From Lomentospora prolificans (lineage: Eukaryota > Ascomycota > Sordariomycetes > Microascales > Microascaceae), in assembly GCA_029532625.1 (NCBI GenBank), contig JARFXM010000002.1, forward strand, positions 1-64,000: a DNA stretch of 64,000 nucleotides, given 5' to 3'. The notes beneath the pieces are model-generated. The model was not told the origin of the DNA. It searched no databases and saw nothing but the letters and a program-made list of their open reading frames with translations. Made by a program: the position numbers and the translations under genes. Position 1 is the stretch's first letter; each line of letters begins with the position of its first letter. Of this stretch, positions 12,069 through 22,600 are shown in pieces.

Positions 12069-13856
12069 TTAATCTGCACCAGCCTCGATAGCTTTGAAAT
12101 CAGTGACGGCGCCCTTGGCTCCATTCTCAGAGCTCTCCTCATCCCCTTGACTAGTAATAGTCTCGGAAACCTCACCTCTCTTTTTCTTCTTCTCTCGGAT
12201 GATGAGTAGCTGCACAACAATCGCGGCGATGATCGATGCGATGACCAAGGCGAAACTGGCAGGATAGCCGTACCCTGGCAAACACATACTGTTAGTATCT
12301 TTACTAAAAAGTCCCAGTGGTATAGAAGCTTAAAGTGACTCACTGAAGTCAGGCGCCATAGTCTGCGGGAAGATCAAAATGGGCAGCCAGGCAACGACTG
12401 CATAGGTCATGCCGTTCATACTACTAGCTACGATAGCCCTTTCCTCATTATCCTCGCGGCAGACTTCCATAGCCCAGGCGAAGCTGTATTCGTGGAGGGT
12501 TAGATATCATAATCCTACGGGTTAAATAGCTGTAGGAATTTGAAACTTACAACACTCCCGGCATGAGCTGAACTCCAATGAACAGGAAAGCAAACATCTT
12601 GACTGCATTTCCAGCTGGCCACACTGCCAGTATGCCGTTAGAAACCATCCCAAGAGCCTAGTCGTCTGTCAGTCCGCTTGAAGGGGTGAAGAGCGTTGCG
12701 AGCTAAGCAAACCCACCAATGGAATAACCACAAATAGGAATCTGCTTCCCGTGTAATCAGATAGATAGCCCCAAAGAACCGTAGCAAAGCCTGAAATCAG
12801 CCATGTTCCAGTCGGAATAACATTGGACTGTACGACGGTGTATCCTTCGGACTTCAGCCAAATGGCAAAGAAGCCTGCGGACATTGAAGAGCAGCCGTAG
12901 AGCTGGCAAGAAATGTTAGACGCTTTCAAGTTCCAATACTAAGTTGTCCACTTACGACGTAGGCAATCACGAAGCCATACCATCTCCATCGAGTTAGCAC
13001 ACGACCCACGTGGCGGAAGCTGAGTTCTCCCGGGGGCGCCGTTCCTTCCTTGCGAACCCTCTCCAGTGCCAAAATGCGCTCTTCCTCAGTGAGGAACCAC
13101 GCTTTCGTAGTGAAAGGGGTATCGGGTAGAAAGAAAAAAGTGGCGAGGCCGACCGGGACAGTCATAATCTGCCTGATAATAAGTGAAATGCCCCAGTTAC
13201 TTCGGGATGTAAGGTATATCTTCACTCACACCACAGATAATGTACAGCCATCTCCATCCCGCGAGGCCGTTAACGCCGTCTAAGTTGGTGAAGACAGCAG
13301 CTTGGAGGTATCCGGAGAATGCCGTCCCAATTGGAGCAGTCATCATAAAAATAGCGGTCCGTTTAGCCATCTCCGACTTGGTGTACCACCCTCCGATGAG
13401 ATAGAGCAGGACAGGTGAGAAAGAGCTCTCAAACAGGCCGACAAGGAAGCGGAAAGCGTACAGCTGATTCGAGTTGGTTATGCCTGCCTGGGCAAATGTC
13501 CAGACACCCCAGCCGACTTCCATGATAGCGAGCCAGAGGGCCGGGCGGACCTTTTGAACGATGAGAGTACTAGGAACCTGCATAATGGCATAGGCGATTG
13601 TGTACATGGTCATCGCATATGTGTACTCATTGCCGTTCATCTCGAGATCCTCTTTCATGCCAGAGACGTAGGCATTCATCAAGTTGGTCTGGTCGAGGAA
13701 CTTCATGAAAAATCCAAGACAGCCGATAACGAGAATAGAGAGGTCGAGCTTCAGCAAGAGCCTTAGCTCAGCTTTGCTCTTCAGATGAGAATCTGCATCC
13801 CAGATCCACGATCGGAAGGACACCCGGTTGGGCTTCGCAATGCCTGTATCCGCCAT
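12069..13856 (-). CDS. MFS transporter, anion:cation symporter (DAL5/allantoate permease-like)
   Basis: A membrane transporter of the major facilitator superfamily, predicted at 492 residues. Exons on the minus strand are 13230-13856, 12956-13168, 12717-12902, 12551-12657, 12344-12483 and 12069-12274; the sum is 1479 nt with consistent phases. The first exon carries the N-terminal half with LDQTNLMNAYVSGM and a motif-A-like loop (YTKSEMAKRTA). The next begins IMTVPVGLATFFFLPDTP, typical of the ACS/Dal5 and pantothenate-transporter (Liz1-like) family. The C-terminal tail is basic then acidic and cytosolic. The start is the ATG at 13856 in a CGCCATGG context; the frame opens further upstream only through a TTG. 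A CTCCGATTTGG motif at 14198 resembles the cluster motif, so it may be co-regulated. Its substrate is unknown. Confidence 0.88.
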
Positions 13857-14840
13857 GGCGGGGATGACAGGTAATTTCAGAGCCGAGGCTGGCAAACGGC
13901 CGTGTGCGGTGGTAGTAAAATATGTATCCTAGAGGAAATAAATGCTGTCAATTTCAAATTAAAAAGAATATTGACTGCGTTGCCGAACACAGAGAACACT
14001 GTTTCTGGAGAGTCCGAATGATGTGGGTTAATTGGGAAGTCGAAATTGAGAGGGGTGGGCATTGCAGTTATAGTGCAGCATGCTCTCCTCCTTACCCGAG
14101 CGATGTTGGTGTTGGTGGATGCGAAATGGAGTAAAATATTGATAGCACGACATCTGGCCCTGGTCGCTGCGAAAGAGTTCTGACATCGGACTTCTCACTC
14201 CGATTTGGCGCTCCTGTCGGCATGGCGCTATCATTGGGGCGGGGTCATGAATGTGATTCTATTCCCTGCACTTCCCCACGCCATGGCTTCGGTGTCGCTT
14301 GCACTAGCCAATCACCGAGAGAACGCTCGACATCTCTTGGGTCTCGCGTTGTTTATTAGGAATTGGTTAGCAAGTGACATGGATGGTCTAAATCAATAAA
14401 AGCTAACAATACCATGCTCGTTATTGCGCGAACGCCCTGGTCCCGCTTGGGCATTCTTCCAAATATTGCCACCTGCATTTGCTTCACTGTGCTGGTATAA
14501 GTCAAATCCGTTGAAATCCACGAGGTTACCGAATTGAAGAGCTGGAGGAGAGCGCACCCTGGTTATACCAGCCTAGTGGGCCAGCCACGGTTGTGGGATC
14601 TTGATCTTCTATTGCTAGCTAACTGACTAGCTACTCGAGACTTTCTCCGATTCTGTGCAATCGCAGTCTGTGACTCGAGCCTAAATGATGATTTATTAAA
14701 ACCGCTGCTTTGGCTTGACTTCCCCGATCAATCGACGATGTTTGGTCGATGTCTTGCCCACCACCCTCCCACTAGTGGGTGCAGAATAGCTTGTCTGGGC
14801 CCCTCCTTGCTAAGTCTACCCTACATACATGTCACATTTC
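13857..14840. other. Intergenic: promoter of the MFS gene and 3' flank of the P450
   Basis: About 980 bp without a supportable gene. The left part is the upstream region of the MFS transporter. The reverse complement of 14198-14208 reads CCAAATCGGAG, close to the motif repeated in the cluster, and ACATCGGAC lies at about 14183. The right part is the downstream region of the P450 gene. Confidence 0.6.
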
Positions 14841-16830
14841 CTAGTTCAGAGGCTCCTTCCCTTTAAACAAAAGTTGCGTGGCGAAATCCGGTAGTGTTGC
14901 ATTATCATGATTCATGTCCGGCGGGCGTCGCTGGCTCTCCTTTGCGTATTTGATGTCATAGCTCGTCAGGAGGTGCACAATAACAAGCTTCAGCGTGTCG
15001 GCGGCATAATTTCGTGCCGGACATGCATGAAAGCCCGCGCCAAAGGTGGTCTCAATGTTGGAGAGGCTCGCAAACTGGAACTTATACGGGTCAATAGTCT
15101 CCCGCTTGCGGAGGAACCGCCAGGGATCGAACGTCTCTGGATCCTCATAAAATTCGGGATCCATCTGTGGTCCGCTGTGCAGTATCTGAGCCATTGTCCC
15201 TTTCGGCAAGTGGAGACCATCTGCGAATGTGTACGGTACTCTGGCTGCGCGGGTGACGCGTGCTGGACAAGAGATGTTAGTTTTCTCTTCGGAAAGCCTC
15301 ATGGAGTAGCCCGAGGAGTAACCTACCATGGCCCATGAAGTGGAGGCGCTGGCTTTCCTTAATGAAGCTATCAAGCTTTATGAGCTTGGCTACGGCAGGT
15401 CGAGTCCAGTTAGAGTATTCCTTTGTAACCGTTGATATCTCCTCGATTATTGAGTTCTTTGCGTCCAAGTTCCTTTCGTCGAGAAGATCGTACAAGACAG
15501 ACAAAGCAATGGCAGAGCTGCTATGGATAGATGCGACGGCTAAGAAGAGCTCATGCTCCGCTAGAATTTCGGGCGTGAGTTTACGGTTTTGCGCATCATA
15601 ATGCTCCATCAACCACTGAACGCCGTCATTGAACCGCGGCCTCTTTTCAACGGGCAGCTTAGACGCCTGTCTCCGAACAGCTAGGACGGGGGTGAGCAAC
15701 TCCGTTGCTCGCTTCCTATCAGCCAGCACCGTCTTCACAGCTGGAGAGAAATAACGTGCTGCCCAGCGCGTGTAAGCCGGCCAAGACGCACGGAGCGCGT
15801 GGGCTGCCTCCATCGACTTCTGCGTGAAACTGATGCAAATACCAAGCCACTCATCATTCCTGCCAAGCTCAGGGGCAGCAATCACTCTGGCCGAGAGACG
15901 CGCCATAGCAAAGGCAAAGATGGGATAAGGAATCACGGGAGTCCAGTCTTTAATTCAATTTGGTCAGAGAATGCTTCTACCAGGTCACAATTGTTAATTG
16001 ACAAACCAACCTGAGGTTCGTGGAATAAGCTTCTCGAAAATCGCCGAGCATTCGTCCTTGACGCCAGCGATGATAGTGGCTATTATGGGTCAAAATACAT
16101 GTCAGCGGTTCTATTTGGGAAGAGGAATAACCAAGAGGTTTGTCTTTTGATTTCTGTACTCACGCAAATTCCTGATTAGGTCCGTCCGCATCACATGCGA
16201 TGCTTCCTCCGTGACCTTGGCCATGCCAATTTCATTTTGCGAAAAGAGCTGTCAACTTATCCGCGTTAGAAAGGTAGAGTAAACGAACACCAAGAAAAAA
16301 AAAAAAAAAAAAAAAAGGAACAGTGACGACGCGGGAATAGAGAAATCACTAAAATCCAGAAATGATGACGATGGCCTCTCAGCTAATACTTGGAGGACGA
16401 ACCAGTTCTGAAAAATATGGAAAACTGAGCTGTGACTCTGGTGCTGCTTTGAACTGATCGAGGTATTTTAGTGGCAAGTAGACCTGGGGACCGAGCTCGT
16501 CAATGTAATTTCGCATAGAAAATGCTTGGCCATGTTTCAGATACTGTGAGTTTTACACACCATGGTATTAATGCTTGCCTCTTGTGATAATTAATTCTTC
16601 GTAGTTTCAACGGGTATTACCTTTTCGTAGCCAAGACTCAACAACTTGCCACTCTCTGTCACGTATCTCTGTCTCGAATCATCGCCATCCTCGAACTTCA
16701 GGAATGGCAATCTAAGCTCCCGAGTCGCCTTCCACCTTCTATAAAGTGCAAGCACTAGGGTCGTCGTGACTGCGATGGAGAGGACGCCTCGTATATTCAA
16801 GAGACCTTCTGGTAGGAGGTCCCTGAGCAT
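14841..16830 (-). CDS. Cytochrome P450 monooxygenase 1
   Basis: A haem monooxygenase of 515 residues predicted to sit in the ER membrane. Minus-strand exons are 16621-16830, 16403-16543, 16164-16248, 16011-16079, 15327-15947 and 14841-15262; the sum is 1548 nt in phase. A hydrophobic N-terminal helix lies at about residues 13-30. The I-helix region includes FLAVASIHSSS. The ExxR motif is ESQR (Glu366/Arg369), and a PxRF-type segment is DPWRF. The haem-binding Cys is Cys456 in FGAGFHACPAR, unusual in having Phe where Arg is common and Ala where Gly usually follows CP. Intron 2 (16249-16402) contains a long A/T homopolymer and a weak donor (GTTCGT), so the exon 2/3 border is the least certain. 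Divergent from the neighbouring MFS transporter and sharing its promoter, it most likely oxidises the PKS-NRPS product. Confidence 0.88.
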
Positions 16831-17532
16831 CGTGGGTGGTAGTTGGAAGCGTCTTCCCGCTCGAAAGCAATATTAGCAAGTCGAAGTAAGGTGGATGTTT
16901 ATGTCGCGTGCCTAGTCTACTGGAAAGGCTCAACTCGCCACCTTGATAGGAAAAGTCGGTCCAGCCAAAGATCACCTATACTTTTTTGAAGATCGACCAC
17001 GTCCGTGATACCGGCTGGTCAACACTCTCTTTCCCCTTCAACCTGTAATGCAACCCCGATATGGGTGGTCGGAGGGCGGGCCGGCCTCCGGAATCATGAT
17101 TAGTTTCCCAATCGGAGATGAGGCTTGGTAAATCGCGGGAGCTAAGCTCGGAGGGTAAAGTGGCGCTTTAACGACCAGGGGTTGCATCCAACCGGAGTAG
17201 CTGACATATGCAGATCAATCTCGCTCCGGTGACTCCACCCAATCGGACTCGATTCTTGGCGTTGATGACAAAACTTCCTCCGACACCGTCATCCAATCGG
17301 AGCACCAGAGTAGGTCTAAGATACTCTCGGTCAGTCATCGTGGAAGGGACCAGAGTTTGGAGATCTGATGTTCGCCCATTGAGTGTAATCGCCTTCTTCA
17401 GCTCAGTCTCCTGCTTAGCTGACTTGCAGCATCGTACCCCTTTCCTCCCCCAAGTAGCTGCATCAGTATTCTTCGTTGTTGCTGCAGGCCCCTTCTCAAC
17501 CCGCTTGTTTGGATTAACATAGACCTTCGGCC
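16831..17532. promoter_or_regulatory. Divergent P450/MFS promoter with repeated CCAATCGGA motifs
   Basis: This is the shared upstream region of the P450 (left) and the MFS transporter (right). CCAATCGGAG occurs at 17108, CCAATCGGAC at 17239 and CCAATCGGAGC at 17293. Related TCGGAG, CCGGAG or CTCCGG words lie at about 17069, 17087, 17147, 17191, 17223 and 17275. This is the densest group of the motif in the window. It is a plausible binding region for the cluster's Zn2Cys6 regulator, since CGG half-sites are the usual target of that family. Confidence 0.6.
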
Positions 17533-19462
17533 ATGGCAACAAAATCACCACCAGAACCCATCATGGCGCCAGTCGCTACGTCCCCAGAACACAAGGAACT
17601 CTCAGTCTCCTCAGAGACTGTTTCCACTACCGAAGATAGCAAGGAAACTATGTTTGAAAGCAAGAACGAATCGATCACGCCGGCTGGGGAAGAGCAATTG
17701 GCTGCGGAATCATCGACCGAGGAGCCCAAGTTGGATGAGCCCACCGAGAAACAAGTCTACGGCTGGCGTTTCTACGCTATTTTTGGTGCGCTTGTGGCAG
17801 CGACCCTTCTAAGCGCCCTCGATGGCGCCATTGTCGCTGTCGCGCTACCCACCATTGCATCAACTCTGGAGACTGGACCTGACTATGTCTGGGTAGCGAA
17901 CGTCTATTTTCTCACTGGGTAAGCACTCTTTATCACTACAGTAACTCACCTGTAGCTTTGCTGTTCTTCCCTGTATCGTCAATTGACATATTCTTCGTTT
18001 CATACACGCATCCGCATCTTAAAAATCGTTCCGCTGACAAGGCAATAATGTAATTAGAGCCGTGTTCCAACCTCTCTTTGGTCAAATGTCAGATCTTTGG
18101 GGTAGACGATGGGTCTTTATCTCTATTCTGGCCATCTTTGTCCTTGGCAGCGGTCTTTGTGGCGGAGCTAGCTCTTCGCAGATGCTAATCGCAGCGCGCG
18201 CCGTTCAGGGTGTCGGCGCCGGCGGTATCAACATGATGGTGGACCTCATCGTTTGTGACCTCGTGCCTATGCGAGACCGTGCCAAGTTTCTGGGCATCCT
18301 TTTTGGAATCATCGGCATCTTTACAGCAGTGGGCCCACTTATTGGTGGTGCGCTCGCCCAATCCGGTCAATGGCGTTGGGCGTTCTATCTGAACCTGCCA
18401 ATTGGCGCCATTTGCATAATCATTACTTTCTTCTTCCTCCACGTAAAGAGTCGCGCCGACGGCACCTTCTTGGGGAAGATGCGACGTATCGACTGGGGAG
18501 GCGTATTTATCCTGACCAGCTCTTGTATCGCTGTCATGTACGCGGTAACTTACGGTGGCTCGCTTCGTTCTTGGCAGGACCCTTCGGTGCTTGCTCCCCT
18601 CGTTGTCGGCCTTTTCCTGCTGCTTATCGTTTTCGTCCTCTTTGAAGGCTCGTCATTGGTTTCGGAACCGGTAACTCCATATCACCTGTTTGCGAACAGG
18701 ACTTCGGCCGCAGCCTTCGCCATCACTTTCTTGCATTCCATTATGGGTCTCTACATGGTCTACGTCTATGCTCTGTATTTCCAAGCTGTCGTGGGCGCCA
18801 ACCAGACCATGAGTGGCGTTTACTTGATGCCGACGGTAATTGGATTCCCCATAGCCGTAACGGTCGGTGGCACACTTACGACGAAGTTTGGCCGCTACAG
18901 GCCAATCCACCTTGCCGGCTTTGCGATTATGACCTTGGGCTGTGGCCTCTCTTCCGTTCTCGGGGTTGACTCCCATCCCGCCATGTGGGTATTTTTCCAA
19001 CTGTTTCTCGCAATTGGAAATGGCCTGCCTATGGCCTGCCTCCTGCCTGCCGTCCAGGCTAGGCTCAAAGAGGCCGACGCAGCTCTTAGCACAGGCACCT
19101 GGGCCTTCATCCGCAGTCTTGGAGTCATATGGGGAGTCACAATTCCCGCGGCTGTCTTCAACAACAGGTTCGACCAACTGCTCTACACGATTGAAGACGA
19201 AGAAGCACGCAGCCAACTTAGCGGCGGCCAAGCGTACGCACATGCAACTGCAGACCTCGTCAACTCATTTGGGGGGACAGTGACGGACCAGGTCAGGGAT
19301 GTTTATTCCCAGAGTATCCAGAAGGTATGGCATATTGCCATAGTATTCTCCGGTGCTAGTTTCCTTTTATCGCTGGTAGAGAGGGAGATTTCACTTCGCA
19401 AGGAGCTAAAGACAGACTTTGGGCTTCAGGAGGAAAAAAAGGGACCGGAAGTAGCCCCATAG
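17533..19462 (+). CDS. MFS drug:H+ antiporter, DHA2 (14-TM) type
   Basis: A predicted plasma-membrane efflux pump of 596 residues. Two exons (17533-17918 and 18058-19462; 1791 nt) join to give TGAVFQPLFGQ. The N-terminal 75 residues are Ser/Thr/Glu-rich and cytosolic. The first helix follows (LVAATLLSALDGAIVAVALP), then motif A (GQMSDLWGRR) and AVQGVGAGGI, as in fungal toxin and drug pumps of the DHA2/DHA14 family. Many hydrophobic segments follow across exon 2. It lies between the P450 and the PKS-NRPS and shares the motif-rich promoter, so export of the cluster product or self-protection is the likely role. The start codon has a GCCATGG context. Confidence 0.92.
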
Positions 19463-19682
19463 GCCTAATCCCTTTGTCCAATTAACGGTTATAAAAGCAG
19501 AAGAAGTCGAGGTTAGTGGTAGTCGACAGTCGTACTTTCTTTTGTATCGAATTTGTTGCCATATCTATTAGTCGATAGGGCTTGCTGAGTGCAACTTTAT
19601 TGTACCTAGTTACAAAAATGCCAGAGGGCGAGTAGTGAGCTAGAGATATATTGATAGTGAAAAATACATAACTGACAACCAT
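19463..19682. other. Convergent intergenic region
   Basis: The 3' ends of the MFS transporter (+) and the PKS-NRPS (-) face each other across 220 bp. No gene is visible. It must hold both transcript ends, but no specific poly(A) signal can be assigned. Confidence 0.6.
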
Positions 19683-22600
19683 CTACTCTTTCAGAAACTT
19701 CGGAATTAACAATTGCCCTTTCTCAGCCCTTCTTAGGTAAAGCCCCAGTAAATGACTCAGTCCAGCTTGTTCCGCGCGGTCGACCCATTCAGCAAACGGC
19801 AAGACTTCAAACGAAGTCCCTGTTCCAAGCTCCATAATGGACTGCATTTCATCGCCACTGATTTCAATTTCACCTGATTGGTACAAATATTGCACCTCGC
19901 CGCCAACCTGAGCGCCGTTCAATACTTCGTGCACGATATCTCGGCCGACAGTTTGAACAGACACGAAATCGAAGCCCCCGTTCCACTCGGTTGTGTTTGG
20001 GATCGCCTTTGTCTTCTGAACATACTTGGTGATGTTACTCATCAAGTCGAGCTCACTAGCATCCTCGCCTGCGATGCTTGTTGGCCGATGAATCCATACC
20101 GGGACAGCCAGCTCCTTCGCTGCACGCTCCACGAGCACTTCGCTCACCCATTTAGAGGATACGTAGCCGTCCTCGACAGCCGCACGTACAGCCGTCGGAG
20201 GATAGTCTGCAATTGACTCACGACCAAAGCTTGAGCGTCCAGCCTCAAGCGCAAGACGAGCTACCGTAGCGGAGGAGACGAAATGCAGCGGTAATTGACG
20301 TAAAGCAACCAGTCGAATGAGCTCGCGAGTCGATGCCACGTTGACGAGTCGTAGCGAATGATACGTTTTCAAGAAGGAGACGTCGGCCCCGGCGTGGATC
20401 ACTGCATCGGCACCGCGTTCATCATTGAATATAGCTTCGGTGTCCCCTTCGGATAGCCCGAGCCGCGGTGCTCCAAGGTCGCCTGAGTACAATACCACTT
20501 TGCTGTGACCAAAGAGGCTCGTTGGAAGGTCAGATCTTTTCTTCCGGACTGCAAGGCAGTATACCCTGGAGACGCGATCATCAGCTAAGAGCCGACGGAG
20601 TATTTCTCTTCCTACGAAGCCAGTAGCCCCAGTGAGGACGATAGACTTTATTGGCTGAATCTTTCTTGGGGTTATAACACTGCGCCGGATATCGGATGGA
20701 AGTGTCGCCTCTCGTGCCCAGTCCACGGTGGCTGATTCGTCCACCTCCGTGCCTACGTCCTGAAGCGAAGAGGCCATGGTGATCAAAGTACTGTTCTGGA
20801 AAAGCTTGTACAGAGAAATAGACAGGTTGAGCCTCTCTTTGATGAGTCCTTGTAGATTGATTAGGGACAGCGAACTGCCGCCGACGTGGAAGAAGTCCGA
20901 GGACCGTTTGATAAAGTGACGATGAGCGACTCCTTCAGGAAGCGTGTCTTCCCACAGTTGACGAAGCGCCCGCTCGAAGTCGGTAAGCTCGTTGTCCGGC
21001 GTTGAGATTTGAACCTCTGCCGCAGGGGGCTTCGGTAGCGGCCAGGCGTCGATCGCACGGCGGTCGCGCTTGTGAGAACTGTTGGTAGGAAGGCGGTCCA
21101 CCTCGATAGCAACAGCGGGCTTCAAGTACTGCGGAAGCGGTAAATTGCGAGGTAACCCCTCAAGGAAGTGCGCTTTCTGGGCTGGGGAAAAACCATTTTC
21201 GGCGAGCACCACAAAAGCAACCAAATATGGAATATCGGATTCCGCGCCCTTCCGGACCGATACGGCAATCTGGTGGATATCTGGGACGGCTTGGAGGATT
21301 GTTGCTTCAATATCTTGGACGTCAACACGGACACCCGCCAATTTGACCTGTGTGCTGCCTTCGATTCTCCCTTGCAAGATAAGCCGGCCATCGCTTGTCA
21401 GAAATCCACGATCTCCAGTGCGGTGCGCAGTCGTCCAACCTTTGGATTTGAAATAGGGACTAGCGTACTTGTCTTCAAGGAAACGTTCAGCTACCAGTGT
21501 CTCGTCATTCAGATATCCCTTGGCTATAGCGGCGCCTCCTAGAACAATTTCCCCAGATACCCCGGCGGGCACTGCCTTGAGCTGCTCATCCACAATGTAA
21601 ACAGATCCGTTAGGCGTAATCGACAACGGAACCTTTGGGTTCCCAGCCGTGTTCTCCAGGCCAATATTAGTCAAAGCGACTTTTCCATGTGCACTAGTTA
21701 TGGTTGCTTCGGCCGGCCCATAAGCGTCGACTATATTGAAAGTTGGGATGCCCAGGACCTGGAGCTCTCGGATCTGTCGTTTCGTGATGGGCTCTCCCCA
21801 CGTCAAGGCATGACGCCACTGAGATTTGCGCAATCGCTCCGAGTCCCAATGTCGCGCCCAGGTGAGATATTCCGTTGGAGTGGCTCCTGTAACAGTGATA
21901 TTTTCGTCAACAATCAGTTTAGATAGAATGGCCGGGTCACCGCGTGCTTGGCTTCCGACAATGACTACAGTGCTTCCGATTCCGAGAGCAACAATAGTTT
22001 GCTGCAAAGAAACGTCAAAGGAATAGGCTGCCTGGTTTAGGAAAACCTCTTGCCCTTCTTGAACTCCCCAAGTGGGTGGTACAACGTCTGCATAATTTGC
22101 AATGCTTGAGTGAGAGAGTAGGACTCCCTTTGGTGATCCAGTCGAACCGCTGGAATAGATGATGACCGCTGTGTCCCCTGGTTTCGCGCCATTGGGAACA
22201 ATAGTAGCATTAGATGTCGTGTGCACGCCTGTGACATTAATAATGCGAGGAGTGGTCGAAAAGCGCTGTAGCTCAGTAATGAATGCATCGTTTTCCGTGG
22301 AAGTGTCGACCAAGATAGCCACGGGGCGGCAATCGTTCACAATAAGCGAAAGTCTATCCGAGCCCACCTTTGGATCTAGCGGTACATAAGCGGCACCAAC
22401 TCGTAGGATTGCCAGGAGCGAGCATATCCAATCCGCACTGGCAGTTTGGAACACCCCAACATTTGAAGTCCTGTTAGCGCCCAGATCGAGCAGGCGCTGC
22501 GCATTGTTGTTGACGCGCGCGGAGAGCTCCTGATAAGTCAATTTCGTTCCATAGGTATCTTTCAGCGCCATTCGGTCAGAATATTTGGCAACGATTGCAT

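Noticed and set aside
13857..13895. Upstream extension of the first MFS protein
   Set aside because: The frame opens at a TTG, not an ATG. The ATG at 13856 has a good context and fits the family.
18653..19243. 196-codon antisense frame in the MFS gene
   Set aside because: A shadow of the transporter coding sequence; the plus-strand frame has clear MFS motifs.
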